From: Candidatus Syntropharchaeum butanivorans
GTDB taxonomy: Archaea; Halobacteriota; Syntropharchaeia; Syntropharchaeales; Syntropharchaeaceae
DNA: 64,000 bases
Assembly (NCBI GenBank): GCA_001766825.1
Contig: LYOR01000001.1
Coordinates: 223,746-287,745 of the forward strand
Direction: 5' to 3'
Shown: one piece after another, positions 1 through 8,998 of the stretch
Layout of the letters: each line of letters begins with the position of its first letter
Numbering within the stretch: the stretch's first letter is position 1
The notes under the pieces: model-generated
Databases searched by the model: none
What the model saw: the letters and a program-made list of their open reading frames with translations, nothing else
Told to the model about the DNA's origin: nothing
Translations under genes and position numbers: made by a program

Positions 1-2
1 AT

Positions 3-530
3 CTCGCAGGCAGGATCTCGTATAGGGAGTGGTCTGACCTGGTCGTATCCCGGTGGAAGGGATGCGATCTCGGTATAATCGAGGAGATCGTAAGATCCAC
101 TCGCCTCATGGAAGGAGCAATAGAGACCGTCTCAAGTCTGAGGGAAAAGGAGGTCAGGCAGGTGATCATCACAAACTCAATCTCACACCTTGCAGACGCG
201 GTCGGTGAGATGCTCGGGATAGGAAAAGAGTGGATAAGATCCAACGTACTTGGGGTGGAGGATGGCAGGCTCACAGGGACTGTTGAGTATTATCACAGCT
301 GGGAGGATAAGCTCTCCTCACTCAATTACTTCGCATCCCTGATCGGATGTGGTATGGAAGAGGTTGCAGTCGTCGGAGATGGGATAAATGATATCGAGAT
401 CCTCCAGGCTGCTGGACTTGGCATTGCCTTCGATCCAAAGGATCCGGGCGTGTGTGATGCTGCTGATGTTGTTGTAAGGCGAAAGGATCTGAGAGAGATT
501 CTTGGATGGATCAAGGATTATAAACGCTAA
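3..530 (+). CDS. HAD-superfamily phosphatase, SerB-like (5' truncated)
   Basis: This is a haloacid-dehalogenase-fold phosphatase resembling phosphoserine phosphatase, which hydrolyses a small phosphorylated metabolite through an aspartyl-phosphate intermediate. The frame is open to the left edge of the window; the first internal ATG is at 108, but in-frame coding-like sequence continues upstream of it, so the true start and the nucleophile motif DxD lie outside. Visible motifs are the HAD motif II (IITNS), a lysine-bearing stretch after it, and motif IV GDGINDIEIL near the end, which binds Mg2+. The substrate cannot be told from this part; archaeal relatives are often annotated as SerB-like. 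It ends just before a decayed transposase, so the chromosome backbone stops here and the accessory island begins. Confidence 0.8.
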   Translation, partial: LAGRISYREWSDLVVSRWKGCDLGIIEEIVRSTRLMEGAIETVSSLREKEVRQVIITNSISHLADAVGEMLGIGKEWIRSNVLGVEDGRLTGTVEYYHSWEDKLSSLNYFASLIGCGMEEVAVVGDGINDIEILQAAGLGIAFDPKDPGVCDAADVVVRRKDLREILGWIKDYKR

Positions 531-554
531 AGATTTGGTGGTGCCACATCTTTC

Positions 555-1452
555 TTGGAAATTGAGGGCAAGGTTAAAGTCTCGAAGACTAAAACCCCAC
601 CCATGCAGCTACAAATAAAAATCCCTCTACAGATAACCATAGACATTCCAGAGAATGAAAAGCTTCCCATTCAGGAGCTAACCTCTGCCCTGGAAGGAAT
701 AGATGCAGTCATTCTGGAAAAGGTTCTGGAGGAGATAAACGCCATTCTTATCTCATCCATCTGCGGAAAGGGATACGGAAAGAACGAATATCACAAACAG
801 CAGAAAGAGGAGAGAACGATAGTGACAAAGCTTGGAAAGACATCATTTAGCATTACGAGGGTTAAAGGCTGAGGAGTATCTACCCCCTCTACAGTATAAT
901 CGAACTCGATGAGAAAAGGATCTATCAAAGTAGCTGCAACAGCAGTCGATTACGTCTGAGACTCAAAGCATAGATTGGAGAGGTTAACAGAGCCCCCTTC
1001 TCATTCAACGATATGGAGGAGAGTTCAGGAGCTTGGAGCGGAAAAAGGATTGAAGGAGTTCGAATGCGATGGTTTCGTCTCAGCAGATGGAACAAGGCTC
1101 CACTTAAATCCTAAATCTGGCAGAGGAAAGCTTGAAGTAAAGGCTATCGCAGGGAAAAGTGCTGCTGTCAGAGTTAACGATATACATGGCATCAATGGGG
1201 TGGTGGTAGGAGATACTGACAAGGATCTTGGCTGCTTCGAAGAAGAGCAGATCGATCTGATCCATGTATGAGAGGTCAACTCAAGGTGTGGTAGCATGGA
1301 GTTGATCTTAAAGTTATAAAGCAAAAGAGATCCTGCTAAGTCAAGAACTCTCTGAACAACCCCAACCTCAAGGAAAAGATAGATGTGACAGAGAAAGCTC
1401 TGAATGAATTTGTTAAGGAGACGGAAGAAAAAAGGTTCTCAGAAGGCATATG
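555..1452 (+). pseudogene. Decayed ISH6-type transposase
   Basis: This is a relic of an insertion-sequence transposase broken by several frameshifts and stops. A 105-codon N-terminal piece (555-872) is followed in another frame by a segment ending with RLERLTEPPSHSTIWRRVQE, then a catalytic-core-like piece with VSADGTRLHL (975-1271). A C-terminal helix-like piece lies near 1384-1452 (LNEFVKETEEKRFSEG). The order fits archaeal ISH6-type or ISLre2-like transposases; the exact family is inferred, not proven. No intact frame longer than about 100 codons remains, so it should be inactive. It sits directly left of one copy of the 112-bp direct repeat that bounds the BREX island, and that repeat may be the 3' end of this element. 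Confidence 0.6.
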
Positions 1453-1494
1453 ATGAGGATGCTCCATCTATCCAGTATCTGACCTGCGATCCAC

Positions 1495-1606
1495 TCCTGC
1501 CAGCAGAAATGCCAGTGCAGGGATGCAATCCTCCTTACGGGTCATTTATCGCTGAGTTGATCGGGAAAGGTTATCTGGTGGAAGTGAAGTTCCAAGTATG
1601 ATGAAA
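1495..1606 (+). repeat. 112-bp direct repeat, left copy (island boundary)
   Basis: This stretch is identical base for base to 18542-18653, in the same orientation and 17,047 bp away; the match stops sharply at both ends. The two copies enclose the whole BREX operon. The sequence shares a GATGCAATCC core and a TCCTGCC start with the hairpin-rich repeats near 21, 40 and 46 kb. A short frame runs through both copies, but it joins different upstream sequence in each, so coding is unlikely. The repeat could be an attachment-type site or the end of an insertion sequence. Confidence 0.9.
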
Positions 1607-1664
1607 TGGGACCTGAATTTTGACGTCTTCCTGGATCCCCCGTCTCGGTGCTCTGTGACCCTAT

Positions 1665-2024
1665 CTAAGGTGAAAGAAAGATTCTTCCCAGCACTTAAAT
1701 AATTTCTGGATTCTCCTCAATCTCTCTGCATATTCCTCAATGCATTTCAGCACTCTTTGTAGGCAGCGTCGATTCATAACTCAAATCACCTTCTAAGGCT
1801 GTTTTTCTGTAGGCATTAAGCAGGTCAAGCCATCTCATGTATTTCGGCCGGAAAAACCTCGTTTCTATCTCTGGCTGGGTTTCAAGATTCTCGATCCGTT
1901 TACGAATACTTCAGGGGTTACTTCATAAGCAGCCATTACTCTTGGCGGGATTAACTCACCCTTCCTTATTTGTCTGCCCAATTACGTTCCAGTTCTCTTC
2001 AGTGGTATGGACAATAAGCCATAC
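1665..2024 (-). pseudogene. Decayed gene downstream of pglZ, unknown family
   Basis: Reading leftward from the pglZ stop, three consecutive pieces look like one protein broken by frameshifts. The first contains HTTEENWNVIGQ and ends EVTPEVF. The second runs from RKRIENLETQPEIETRFF to RKTALEGDL. The third ends ERLRRIQKLFKCWEESFF before a stop at 1665. There is no proper start; the frame opens a few bases after pglZ ends, so the 5' part has been lost or overwritten. The family is not recognised. The NW-containing N-terminal piece vaguely recalls EVE-type domains, but this is weak. Its place at the end of the BREX operon suggests a former accessory defence gene. Confidence 0.5.
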
Positions 2025-2030
2025 ATGAAA

Positions 2031-4316
2031 TTAGAATAGCAAACTCACTTTAAACTCCCTTCTTCCAATAACCTCTCCGCTCTCATCGATCACTTTAAGT
2101 TCCACTTCTTCGGGAGGTTTTTCATCTGGCTCCAACCATCTGAGCCTTACAGTCTCAACTTTTTCAGTTGTAACTGTCATGTACTCTGATCTTTTTCCAT
2201 TTATTTCAACACATACTCTTCTTGGTTCTGCGTCAAACCTCTTAAACACAGGCTTTAGTTTAACAACAGCAACAATGGTTGTGAGCTTATCTCTGGGTGA
2301 TTCTATCTTTATTCCTACTTTCTCCTTTGGAACTGAAAGCTTCAGAGAGACTACAGGTATTACCGCTTCCTGCAAACTCAATCCACCGTGAACAAAATGA
2401 GGTGTTTCGCCCTGAATGGCAAATACCGCTGTGCCAACAGGAAATGCAAGCAGCAAATCACCAGAAATCCCTGTTTCTGCTGCTTTAAAAATAATGCAAC
2501 CTTCGAGTTTTGCTCCTAAAGCAAACCTTCTCGCTACAAAATCTCCTTTGCAAGTTACTTTATTGGGTTGTGAGATTAGATAGAGAAAGCCATGATCGCT
2601 TCCAATTATAACGGTCCTGAACCCAGCATCTCTTAGTCTCGAAATGAACCCAGAAATTTTGTCTGCAATATCTATTAAGTTATTTGGCGCTATGTCTGAG
2701 ATTTCTCCAAGCCTGTCTATATCTCTAACCATAACAGTCAATATTTCTTTCTTTGGTATACTCGCTGTTTCAAAATCTATAACCTCAATACCCCTTCTAT
2801 TGAGGTACGATCTTCTTTCAATCTTCGTGGAGACAGATTCTCCACTAATCTCTACTTTCAGCGGATTGTCCTTTTTAATTTCAATCTGCGAGTTGGGAAG
2901 CAGGGCAGCCATACCGACTTCGGTAATGCTCGGTAGCACACCGTAAAGCCAGTTGATTTCAGCATTTTCAACTCCTCTAACGTTCTCTACAATCATTTTT
3001 GCAAGATCGAAGCGAAGGGCATCAACAAATAGGACTGCTACTGGCTTTTCAGCACCCTTGACGTATTCCCAGAAGGACGTGTGGTTTTGCACCCACCCCT
3101 CTTTTATTACAGCGTCTGCAAACTTTCTGTTGATTTTATCGAGATATCGTTCGTATGTGGTTATGGCAGGCTTAACTAAATTTTCAATCCCTTCTATCTT
3201 GTATGACGTTAACTCAAGAGCGAGTTTGTCGAGAATCCACCATTCATTAACATACTTTTCAATCATTCTGCTTTGCCCATCATACTCAAGGGCTTTTTTA
3301 CACCCAATAAATAGCTCTGCAGCGATTTTTATTGGTTTCCAGTAATATATGAATCCATTTCGCTCCCAGAAAGTTCCAATTCTCTTTTTGGCAATTTCTC
3401 TTATTTTTTCGACCTTCTTTTCGTAGTTTTCTGGAGTTGTGGAGGAGAGTAGTTCTTGGAGAATGACTTCGTCTATCTCGGGGAAAGTTTCGAGATTCAG
3501 CAGAGATTCATTGAAAACAATGTGATCTTTTATCTTGACTTTTTCACTTATTTCTCTCACTGCCTCTATGTAATATTCCTTGTACCTCTCATCGTTTCTC
3601 CATCTTTCAAGGATGGTGGTGACTTTCTCTCTGGTTTTTGGTAGAGAGGCAAAGCTTTCTGCTGGTTGATCCCCTTTATAAACAATCTCACCAAAAAGAA
3701 GGGAGAGAACGAGTTTTTCCCTTATTTTTTGTAGGTCTTCTTCGCCAACGTCAATTATCTCCTCCATCTTCCTGAGCCAGGATGCGGTAAGCTTCATTTC
3801 CCCAAGTCTGCTGGCAAATTTTTCAGTCTGAGAGAGAAATTTTATTACGGCTTCATCTTCATCCCATTTAGTTAATTCAAATGCAATTGCAAGGAGAGCG
3901 TTAATTATCTGTTCTCTATCTGGCTCCTTTCTTCCTATCAGTATTCTCCAGTTTTTGACAAGCACTCTTGAGTTAACCTCAAGAGCTTTTTTAAGTTCTC
4001 TATCCATGCCTGCGCCTTTTGCCATCAAAAGATCGGGAAGACTGAGAACTTCTTTGCTGCCCATAAGTTCCCAGTCTTTCAGGAATTCTCCCGGCTCATC
4101 GGGGATGTAAACAACCCACTTCTTTTCAAATTCAGGATCTTCATCTTCAAGCTTAAACCTCAAGACGAGATAACTACCTTCAAACTTGAGTAGTTTTGCG
4201 TCTTTTGGGATAACTTTGTCAACAACATCCTCAAAAGATGAAAGAGGGTCATACCAGACGAAAAGTCCGCTTTTTAAGTTCTCCTTTACTATTTCCTTTA
4301 ACCACTGAATGAGCAT
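2031..4316 (-). CDS. pglZ: BREX phosphatase-like protein PglZ
   Basis: PglZ is the alkaline-phosphatase-superfamily core protein of BREX phage-exclusion systems. The protein has 761 residues, a usual length for the family. The metal-binding signature is visible at about residues 429-438 (FVDALRFDLA) and a second metal site at about 570 (GSDHGFLYL). The N-terminal half is helical and less conserved. The start codon overlaps the stop of the preceding pglX C-terminal gene (TAATG), so the two are translationally coupled in the leftward operon brxL-brxA-brxB-brxC-pglX. Known role of the family: required with PglX for host methylation and phage restriction; the exact reaction remains unsettled. It is the last intact gene of the operon. 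Confidence 0.92.
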   Translation of the reverse strand: MLIQWLKEIVKENLKSGLFVWYDPLSSFEDVVDKVIPKDAKLLKFEGSYLVLRFKLEDEDPEFEKKWVVYIPDEPGEFLKDWELMGSKEVLSLPDLLMAKGAGMDRELKKALEVNSRVLVKNWRILIGRKEPDREQIINALLAIAFELTKWDEDEAVIKFLSQTEKFASRLGEMKLTASWLRKMEEIIDVGEEDLQKIREKLVLSLLFGEIVYKGDQPAESFASLPKTREKVTTILERWRNDERYKEYYIEAVREISEKVKIKDHIVFNESLLNLETFPEIDEVILQELLSSTTPENYEKKVEKIREIAKKRIGTFWERNGFIYYWKPIKIAAELFIGCKKALEYDGQSRMIEKYVNEWWILDKLALELTSYKIEGIENLVKPAITTYERYLDKINRKFADAVIKEGWVQNHTSFWEYVKGAEKPVAVLFVDALRFDLAKMIVENVRGVENAEINWLYGVLPSITEVGMAALLPNSQIEIKKDNPLKVEISGESVSTKIERRSYLNRRGIEVIDFETASIPKKEILTVMVRDIDRLGEISDIAPNNLIDIADKISGFISRLRDAGFRTVIIGSDHGFLYLISQPNKVTCKGDFVARRFALGAKLEGCIIFKAAETGISGDLLLAFPVGTAVFAIQGETPHFVHGGLSLQEAVIPVVSLKLSVPKEKVGIKIESPRDKLTTIVAVVKLKPVFKRFDAEPRRVCVEINGKRSEYMTVTTEKVETVRLRWLEPDEKPPEEVELKVIDESGEVIGRREFKVSLLF

Positions 4317-6184
4317 TATCCTTTCACCCTCTCAGCCGCTCTTGCAAGAACCTTTGCTTGCTTAAGTGGCTCGATATTAACTCTAACTCCATAGTCTCTA
4401 TTTGGTTTGTATCCATTTGTAACTATCTCGTTGACCTTCTCCTTAACCCACTCGCTCCTGCTTGAAACTTTAAGGCTGTGGGGTTTTAGCAAGTTTTCAA
4501 GAGCTTCGTCGAACAGCTTGAGTTCTTCGTAGATTTTAATGGCTCCATCAAGTCTTTTCTCAAGCTTTAATTTCTCCCTGCCTTCAGCTTTCTGGACTTC
4601 ATTGCTCAGTCGGTCAGCTTCCGCCTTGACGGCGTTTAGGATTGGCTTGAGGTACAGCTGTCTTACTTTTGGAAGTGTATCTTCATCAAGCTTATGCCAG
4701 TAAATGAAGCAGGTGAATGATGGGTTCCGTCTCCCTTGCCTGAACTTCTCGCTTGAAAGCTGCCAGATGATCGGTCTTAAGCGATACAGGGTTGTGTGGT
4801 AGTTGAAGAACTCTTTCTCAAACCATTCTTCAATAGTCATGCCCAGAGCCTGATTTATCTCGGTCTCGATTTTATGGAGGTTCTCTTCCTCAAACTCCTG
4901 TTTCAGCTTTTCTATCACCCTTGTTGCCAAACCGGGCTCTTTTCTACCCTCTATGAACATACCACTGGCTGGAACGATGCCGTCTGCATCTTCTTTCATA
5001 ACTTCGAGGGCGTAGTAGGAGAGGAGCCTTCTGATGTGCTCTTCTGGAGGCATAACATCGTATTCTTCTCCCTCTGTTTCCTCAGACTTGGATTTATCCC
5101 CATCGGATTCAGATTCTTCAATCCCAACACCAGAAAGCTCCTCTTCGATCAGCTTTCTGTCTTCTTCTGAGATGCCATAGATGCGGTAGACTTCTTCATC
5201 AATGGCTTTCTGAATTTCTTCTATGCGTTTTCTGAGCTTTTTCTCCCTTTCAACACATTCATTTGCTAAAGCGATTAGACTTACCTCTCTATTCCACTTC
5301 TTGCCATCTCCCCTGATTTCTTTTGCCGATTCAAACTCGCTCCATTCGAAGTCTCTTGCGAGAGGGTGTCCTGTTACAGGTTTCCAGTTTCTGTCGAAAC
5401 CTCTCCAGACCTGCAAAATCCAGGGCATGATAAACTGCGTCGAAATTTCGTTGCCTGTGTCCCATTCGCGGAGGAGCCAGTAGGCTTCTTTAGAGAGTAT
5501 AGAAAGTTTCTGGTTCTGGAGAATTCCTGGGTTAAATGGCATTTTACTCATATTTCCAACATTAATATGTTGGATATTTGGATCTAACAAAAAGTGTAGG
5601 ACACCTACTAGCTTGGATCTTAACCACGATAGAAGTATCCATTTATGTTCCATCTCATTTTCCATAAATGCAGCATGATATGCCGCAGAGAATATGCATC
5701 CTTTAGGAAGGAAGTAGGTTTTTAATCTCTCAAAAGAGCCGCCACTAACCCATGAAAGTTTATCAACCCAAGCTATTCCTTCTTGGAAGTAAAAATTTTC
5801 ATTCCGAATATTAGAATTTTTGTAATTTTTTAGTTCTTCACCGTTATTTAGCCAATTTATGAGGTATGGAATGCTAAAATAAAAAGGTTTACCTCCCTTA
5901 TTAAATGGAACCCATTTTTTGAGATAAGATTCTTCCTTAGTTTTGGCAATGTTATCAACATTAATCTCCCACCAATAACGTGTAAACCTTAAATCATCTC
6001 CCGTGTCCATACCTTTCTTAACATCAGCAATCTTTGGCTTATCCTTCTGCCCAGCAACATCCCTATCAAGCGGTGGATACTTCTGGAACAGCTCCCTTAA
6101 AGACTTGGGAGCCCAGTATGCGTATGGGCTGCCCGGTACTTCTGCGAGTTCTCCTAATGTGACTGTGAACATGTTTTTGGGCAT
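4316..6184 (-). CDS. pglX: PglX C-terminal half: target-recognition subunit
   Basis: This 622-residue protein corresponds to the C-terminal half of BREX PglX and lacks any methyltransferase motif. It opens with the family's usual mid-protein block: GSPYAYWAPKSLRELF near residues 18-33, then TGDDLRFTRYWWE around 57-69. Two recognition-domain-like regions are separated by a charged coiled-coil (about residues 305-350), as in type I specificity proteins. The start is supported by an AAGGTGAT ribosome site just upstream. The matching methyltransferase half is a separate gene at 8999-10942; together they total about 1,270 residues, close to a full PglX. The two products presumably associate in trans, like HsdM and HsdS (inference). 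The stop overlaps the pglZ start. Confidence 0.88.
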   Translation of the reverse strand: MPKNMFTVTLGELAEVPGSPYAYWAPKSLRELFQKYPPLDRDVAGQKDKPKIADVKKGMDTGDDLRFTRYWWEINVDNIAKTKEESYLKKWVPFNKGGKPFYFSIPYLINWLNNGEELKNYKNSNIRNENFYFQEGIAWVDKLSWVSGGSFERLKTYFLPKGCIFSAAYHAAFMENEMEHKWILLSWLRSKLVGVLHFLLDPNIQHINVGNMSKMPFNPGILQNQKLSILSKEAYWLLREWDTGNEISTQFIMPWILQVWRGFDRNWKPVTGHPLARDFEWSEFESAKEIRGDGKKWNREVSLIALANECVEREKKLRKRIEEIQKAIDEEVYRIYGISEEDRKLIEEELSGVGIEESESDGDKSKSEETEGEEYDVMPPEEHIRRLLSYYALEVMKEDADGIVPASGMFIEGRKEPGLATRVIEKLKQEFEEENLHKIETEINQALGMTIEEWFEKEFFNYHTTLYRLRPIIWQLSSEKFRQGRRNPSFTCFIYWHKLDEDTLPKVRQLYLKPILNAVKAEADRLSNEVQKAEGREKLKLEKRLDGAIKIYEELKLFDEALENLLKPHSLKVSSRSEWVKEKVNEIVTNGYKPNRDYGVRVNIEPLKQAKVLARAAERVKG

Positions 6185-6186
6185 TT

Positions 6187-6531
6187 TTAATCACCTTTAA
6201 TTTTATCCTCAACAACCTTTATAACATCTTGAAAACTCATCTCCTCAGATTCCTCAATTTCGGGTGTGTGCTTGTGATGCGGGAATGTTTTTAGGTGTTT
6301 GTGATGGGGAGCATTATCCCATCTAATTCTCAACTTTCTATTCTCATCCTGCCAGTGATACGAGTAAATGAACTCGATCTCTGACACGAACTCTCTTATG
6401 TAAAGTTCGCTATTGTCAACGAGTTTGGCTTTAATCTTCAGGAAGTAAAAGTTCTTACCTTGTTTGAAGTCCAAGACTTCATAACTTCTTACAACAGAAC
6501 TTTCTTTAAGCAATTCTAATGTCCTTGGCAT
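6187..6531 (-). CDS. TumE-like toxin (DUF6516 type)
   Basis: This is a 114-residue protein resembling the toxin of TumA/TumE-type modules. The key block is SYHWQDENRKLRIRWDNAPH near residues 55-75, followed by HKHLKTFPHHKH; the RWDNAPHH and PHHKH histidine motifs are typical of the family and probably form the active site. The start overlaps the end of the small upstream gene (6506-6775) by 26 bases, the usual arrangement for a coupled toxin-antitoxin pair. Only two bases separate its stop from the pglX C-terminal start. The module therefore lies inside the BREX transcription unit, between the two halves of PglX. Family assignment is from memory of the motif. Confidence 0.75.
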   Translation of the reverse strand: MPRTLELLKESSVVRSYEVLDFKQGKNFYFLKIKAKLVDNSELYIREFVSEIEFIYSYHWQDENRKLRIRWDNAPHHKHLKTFPHHKHTPEIEESEEMSFQDVIKVVEDKIKGD

Positions 6532-6775
6532 CTTTGATCTCTCTCAGCTTTCTCTCCAAGTCTCTCAAGCTTTCAACGTATGCTTTCCACTCTATGTAAT
6601 CATCCCACTCATCAAACTTCTCTTCTCCTTCTTTTATCCTTCTTTCAAACTCTTCAAGCGTGCAGCCATACTTGTTTTCGAAATACTTTATTTTCTCCTT
6701 AATCGGCGTCAGCTGAGAAATTATCTTGAGTATCTCGTACTCCTTTATCTCGTCTCCAGATACGACGATCTCCAT
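6506..6775 (-). CDS. Putative antitoxin of the TumA/TumE-like pair
   Basis: This is an 89-residue, highly charged, mostly helical protein (for example FERRIKEGEEKFDEWDDYIE). It has no clear DNA-binding motif that I can recognise by eye. The role is inferred from position: it lies directly upstream of, and overlaps, the TumE-like toxin gene, and its size fits an antitoxin. A GGTGTTGAAGG stretch precedes the ATG. It follows the OLD-family gene by about 50 bases in the same direction. It could instead be an unrelated small accessory protein. Confidence 0.55.
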   Translation of the reverse strand: MEIVVSGDEIKEYEILKIISQLTPIKEKIKYFENKYGCTLEEFERRIKEGEEKFDEWDDYIEWKAYVESLRDLERKLREIKDAKDIRIA

Positions 6776-6827
6776 CCTTCAACACCTCTTTAATTATCCC
6801 CCAAATTCTTTAATAAATGTTGGGTTG

Positions 6828-8702
6828 TTAAATTACCACTTTACCTCCCACGGCCTCAAACAAATCTTTAAATTCGTCTACATCTACAAACCACTCTGAG
6901 AGTTCACTTTCATCATCTATTTTACTTAAAATTAAAGCAAGTTCGAGAGCTCTTCTGTCTTTACTACTATCATCAAGTTGCATGGCTTGCTCAGTGAGGC
7001 AATCTTCAAGTTCACCTTTAAACAGGATAAAAATCCCATTCTCTCTTAAACGATGTATCAATCTCTTTACATCTTCCCGCTCTTCCACCACTGACTTTAA
7101 TTTTTCCATCCTTTTCATTTTTTTCTCTTTTCTCTTTTGATGCGGGTTGCTCATCTCTCTTGTTTCTTCTTCTGCATATCTCTCCACTTCGTTGGCTATT
7201 TCTCTTATTAGCTCAATCTCGCCTGGATCTGATAAGTATCCAGATCTATTGAGACCATCATAAAGAAAGTCCAAATCTGTTAAAATAATCCACCAAATTC
7301 CGATTTTATCAAGTATGCCGGTATAATTCTTAAAACTCTTCTTTCCATCCACTCTAACAACTGAAATATCCCGAGAATCCAGCCACCTTCTTTCGTTTGC
7401 AAAAATATCAAATAACTGTGGGAGTAAGTGCTCTTCGCCACCTTCAACGAGGATCGCTCCATCCGCAAAGAACATTTCAACGCCTTTTTGCATCATTATC
7501 TGCTTGAACTTTCTTTTAGTTTCATCATCCATTTCTTCCTCGTCAATCTGAAAGAGTTCGGTATCTGTTGAACCCGGCTTTTTATGCACCCTTATTAACG
7601 ACCCCAGTTTATCACTTCTAAGAAACTCTGGAGAGTGGGTTGATAGAATAACCTGCCGCTCCCCATTGCTGCGTTCTTCAACAAATCTTAACAACTCCCC
7701 TTCCAAAGCCCTCCTACCTTGAGGATGAAGATAATTTTCTGGTTCTTCGAGTAGAAGTAAGGAGGACCCTTTATGGAAACGCTCACAATAGTAAGCGAAT
7801 AGCGCGATAACTAAAGCGCTTTGAATACCACTTCCTTTGTCATAGTAGGGGGTATCCAATCCATCATTTACAAACAATGTTATTGATTTGTGTTCATCAT
7901 CTTTGATATACGGTCCCGGTTTGAAGGAGATTTTATGGTGAAATACTGCCCTCCTCAGCCTCTTCCTCAGCTCCTCAGATGCCTCATGAAAAATCTCATT
8001 GATTTTATCAGAATGCCGCTCTTGAATCTCTCTAATTTCGATTTCACGATCTCTCAGACCTTTCTCGTATATCTGTTTTATTAATTTCCCATACCATGTG
8101 TACTCTGTTATTTTCAGCATTTTCTCTGGATCCCTATATGACGGAACGTAAGCAGTAGTTATGAGCGAATCTCTTATTTCTTTCGTTAAAGTAGTCCTAT
8201 ACCATTTCCCGTTCTCCTTGTAAATTAGCCCGTAGGTATTTGCAGAATCTTCATCTTTTTTGGCGTAAAGAAATATCCATCTTTCAGGAGAATTCTTTAT
8301 CTCGTCAACTATTTCTGAAGGGTATTTGTAAGCATATCCTACACTAAAGCTTTCATCTGCTATCTTTTCAATGCATTCTTTATTCCAGCTCGGCGTAAAA
8401 CCTGGATCCAGTTCAAGGACTTTCGTTCTTCGACTCGATGATATCTCTGCCTCAAAAGAGCCATTTAAGCGAGCTGCGATTATTATTTCATGAACTGAAT
8501 CTGAACCATCGCTATAAAAATCTCGATTTTCAAATCTTACATAAGAGGGGTGCCTCTCTCCAAGTATTGAGTTCAAAGCCCTAATTATGTTACTTTTCCC
8601 TGCATTATTTTTGCCCACTATCACATCTATTCCGGGATTGAAATTTATCTCTACATCAGCAAGACTTCGATAGCCTTTAACGACTAATTTGGAGACATAC
8701 AT
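6828..8702 (-). CDS. OLD-family ATPase with TOPRIM nuclease domain
   Basis: This is a 624-residue ABC-type ATPase fused to a TOPRIM nuclease, the layout of overcoming-lysogenization-defect (OLD) enzymes. The Walker A is at residues 29-38 (VGKNNAGKSN), and the Walker B with D-loop at about 318 (LLLLEEPENYLHP). The TOPRIM glutamate block is at about 416 (ILVEGGEEHL) and the aspartate block at about 477 (LTDLDFLYDG). OLD proteins nick or cut DNA and many defend against phage, alone (class 1) or with a helicase (as GajA of Gabija). No UvrD-like helicase gene lies beside it, so a stand-alone class 1 role or a function tied to BREX is more likely. A GGAGG ribosome site precedes the start. The gene sits between the two PglX halves. 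Confidence 0.85.
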   Translation of the reverse strand: MYVSKLVVKGYRSLADVEINFNPGIDVIVGKNNAGKSNIIRALNSILGERHPSYVRFENRDFYSDGSDSVHEIIIAARLNGSFEAEISSSRRTKVLELDPGFTPSWNKECIEKIADESFSVGYAYKYPSEIVDEIKNSPERWIFLYAKKDEDSANTYGLIYKENGKWYRTTLTKEIRDSLITTAYVPSYRDPEKMLKITEYTWYGKLIKQIYEKGLRDREIEIREIQERHSDKINEIFHEASEELRKRLRRAVFHHKISFKPGPYIKDDEHKSITLFVNDGLDTPYYDKGSGIQSALVIALFAYYCERFHKGSSLLLLEEPENYLHPQGRRALEGELLRFVEERSNGERQVILSTHSPEFLRSDKLGSLIRVHKKPGSTDTELFQIDEEEMDDETKRKFKQIMMQKGVEMFFADGAILVEGGEEHLLPQLFDIFANERRWLDSRDISVVRVDGKKSFKNYTGILDKIGIWWIILTDLDFLYDGLNRSGYLSDPGEIELIREIANEVERYAEEETREMSNPHQKRKEKKMKRMEKLKSVVEEREDVKRLIHRLRENGIFILFKGELEDCLTEQAMQLDDSSKDRRALELALILSKIDDESELSEWFVDVDEFKDLFEAVGGKVVI

Positions 8703-8812
8703 ATTACTCCTCCAATTGGTAAGTAGTCCTTAACCAGATAAAGTATTTTGTCATCTTTTCGCCCATCGGAAGATTCAACTCTACAAATCGATAACATCAA
8801 AATTTTCTAACT

Positions 8813-8953
8813 TTAGAGTAACTCATTAAAAACTCTTTGTGTTGTCTCATCAACACCCTCTTCAATTACCGGGAGAATGCGATTAAACCCTTCAATTTGG
8901 CTGATTATACCCCTCAACTTCCGATCTTCGCAGAGCTCGATTTCCCGGGATAA
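8813..8953 (-). pseudogene. In-frame coding relic behind the PglX N-terminal gene
   Basis: Between the stop of the PglX methyltransferase half and the OLD gene is a frame of 46 sense codons without a start. It contains IELCEDRKLRGIISQIEGFN and ends QRVFNELL. It reads like real protein sequence. It is in the same reading frame as the upstream PglX half, separated from it by about 50 bases and three stop codons. It may be the worn-down tail of a former longer PglX or of another gene lost when the OLD/toxin-antitoxin cassette arrived. The family is not recognised. Confidence 0.45.
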
Positions 8954-8998
8954 CTATGTGATATTAACCAGCCCTGTGCAGCTCTTCAGCTTTTATTT

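Noticed and set aside
1404..1601. 65-codon open frame through the left direct repeat, with the same ending as a frame at 18397-18648
   Set aside because: The shared ending is simply the 112-bp repeat; the upstream parts differ and show no protein character.
6828..8702. Gabija system (GajA)
   Set aside because: The protein has the OLD/GajA layout, but no UvrD-like GajB gene is adjacent.
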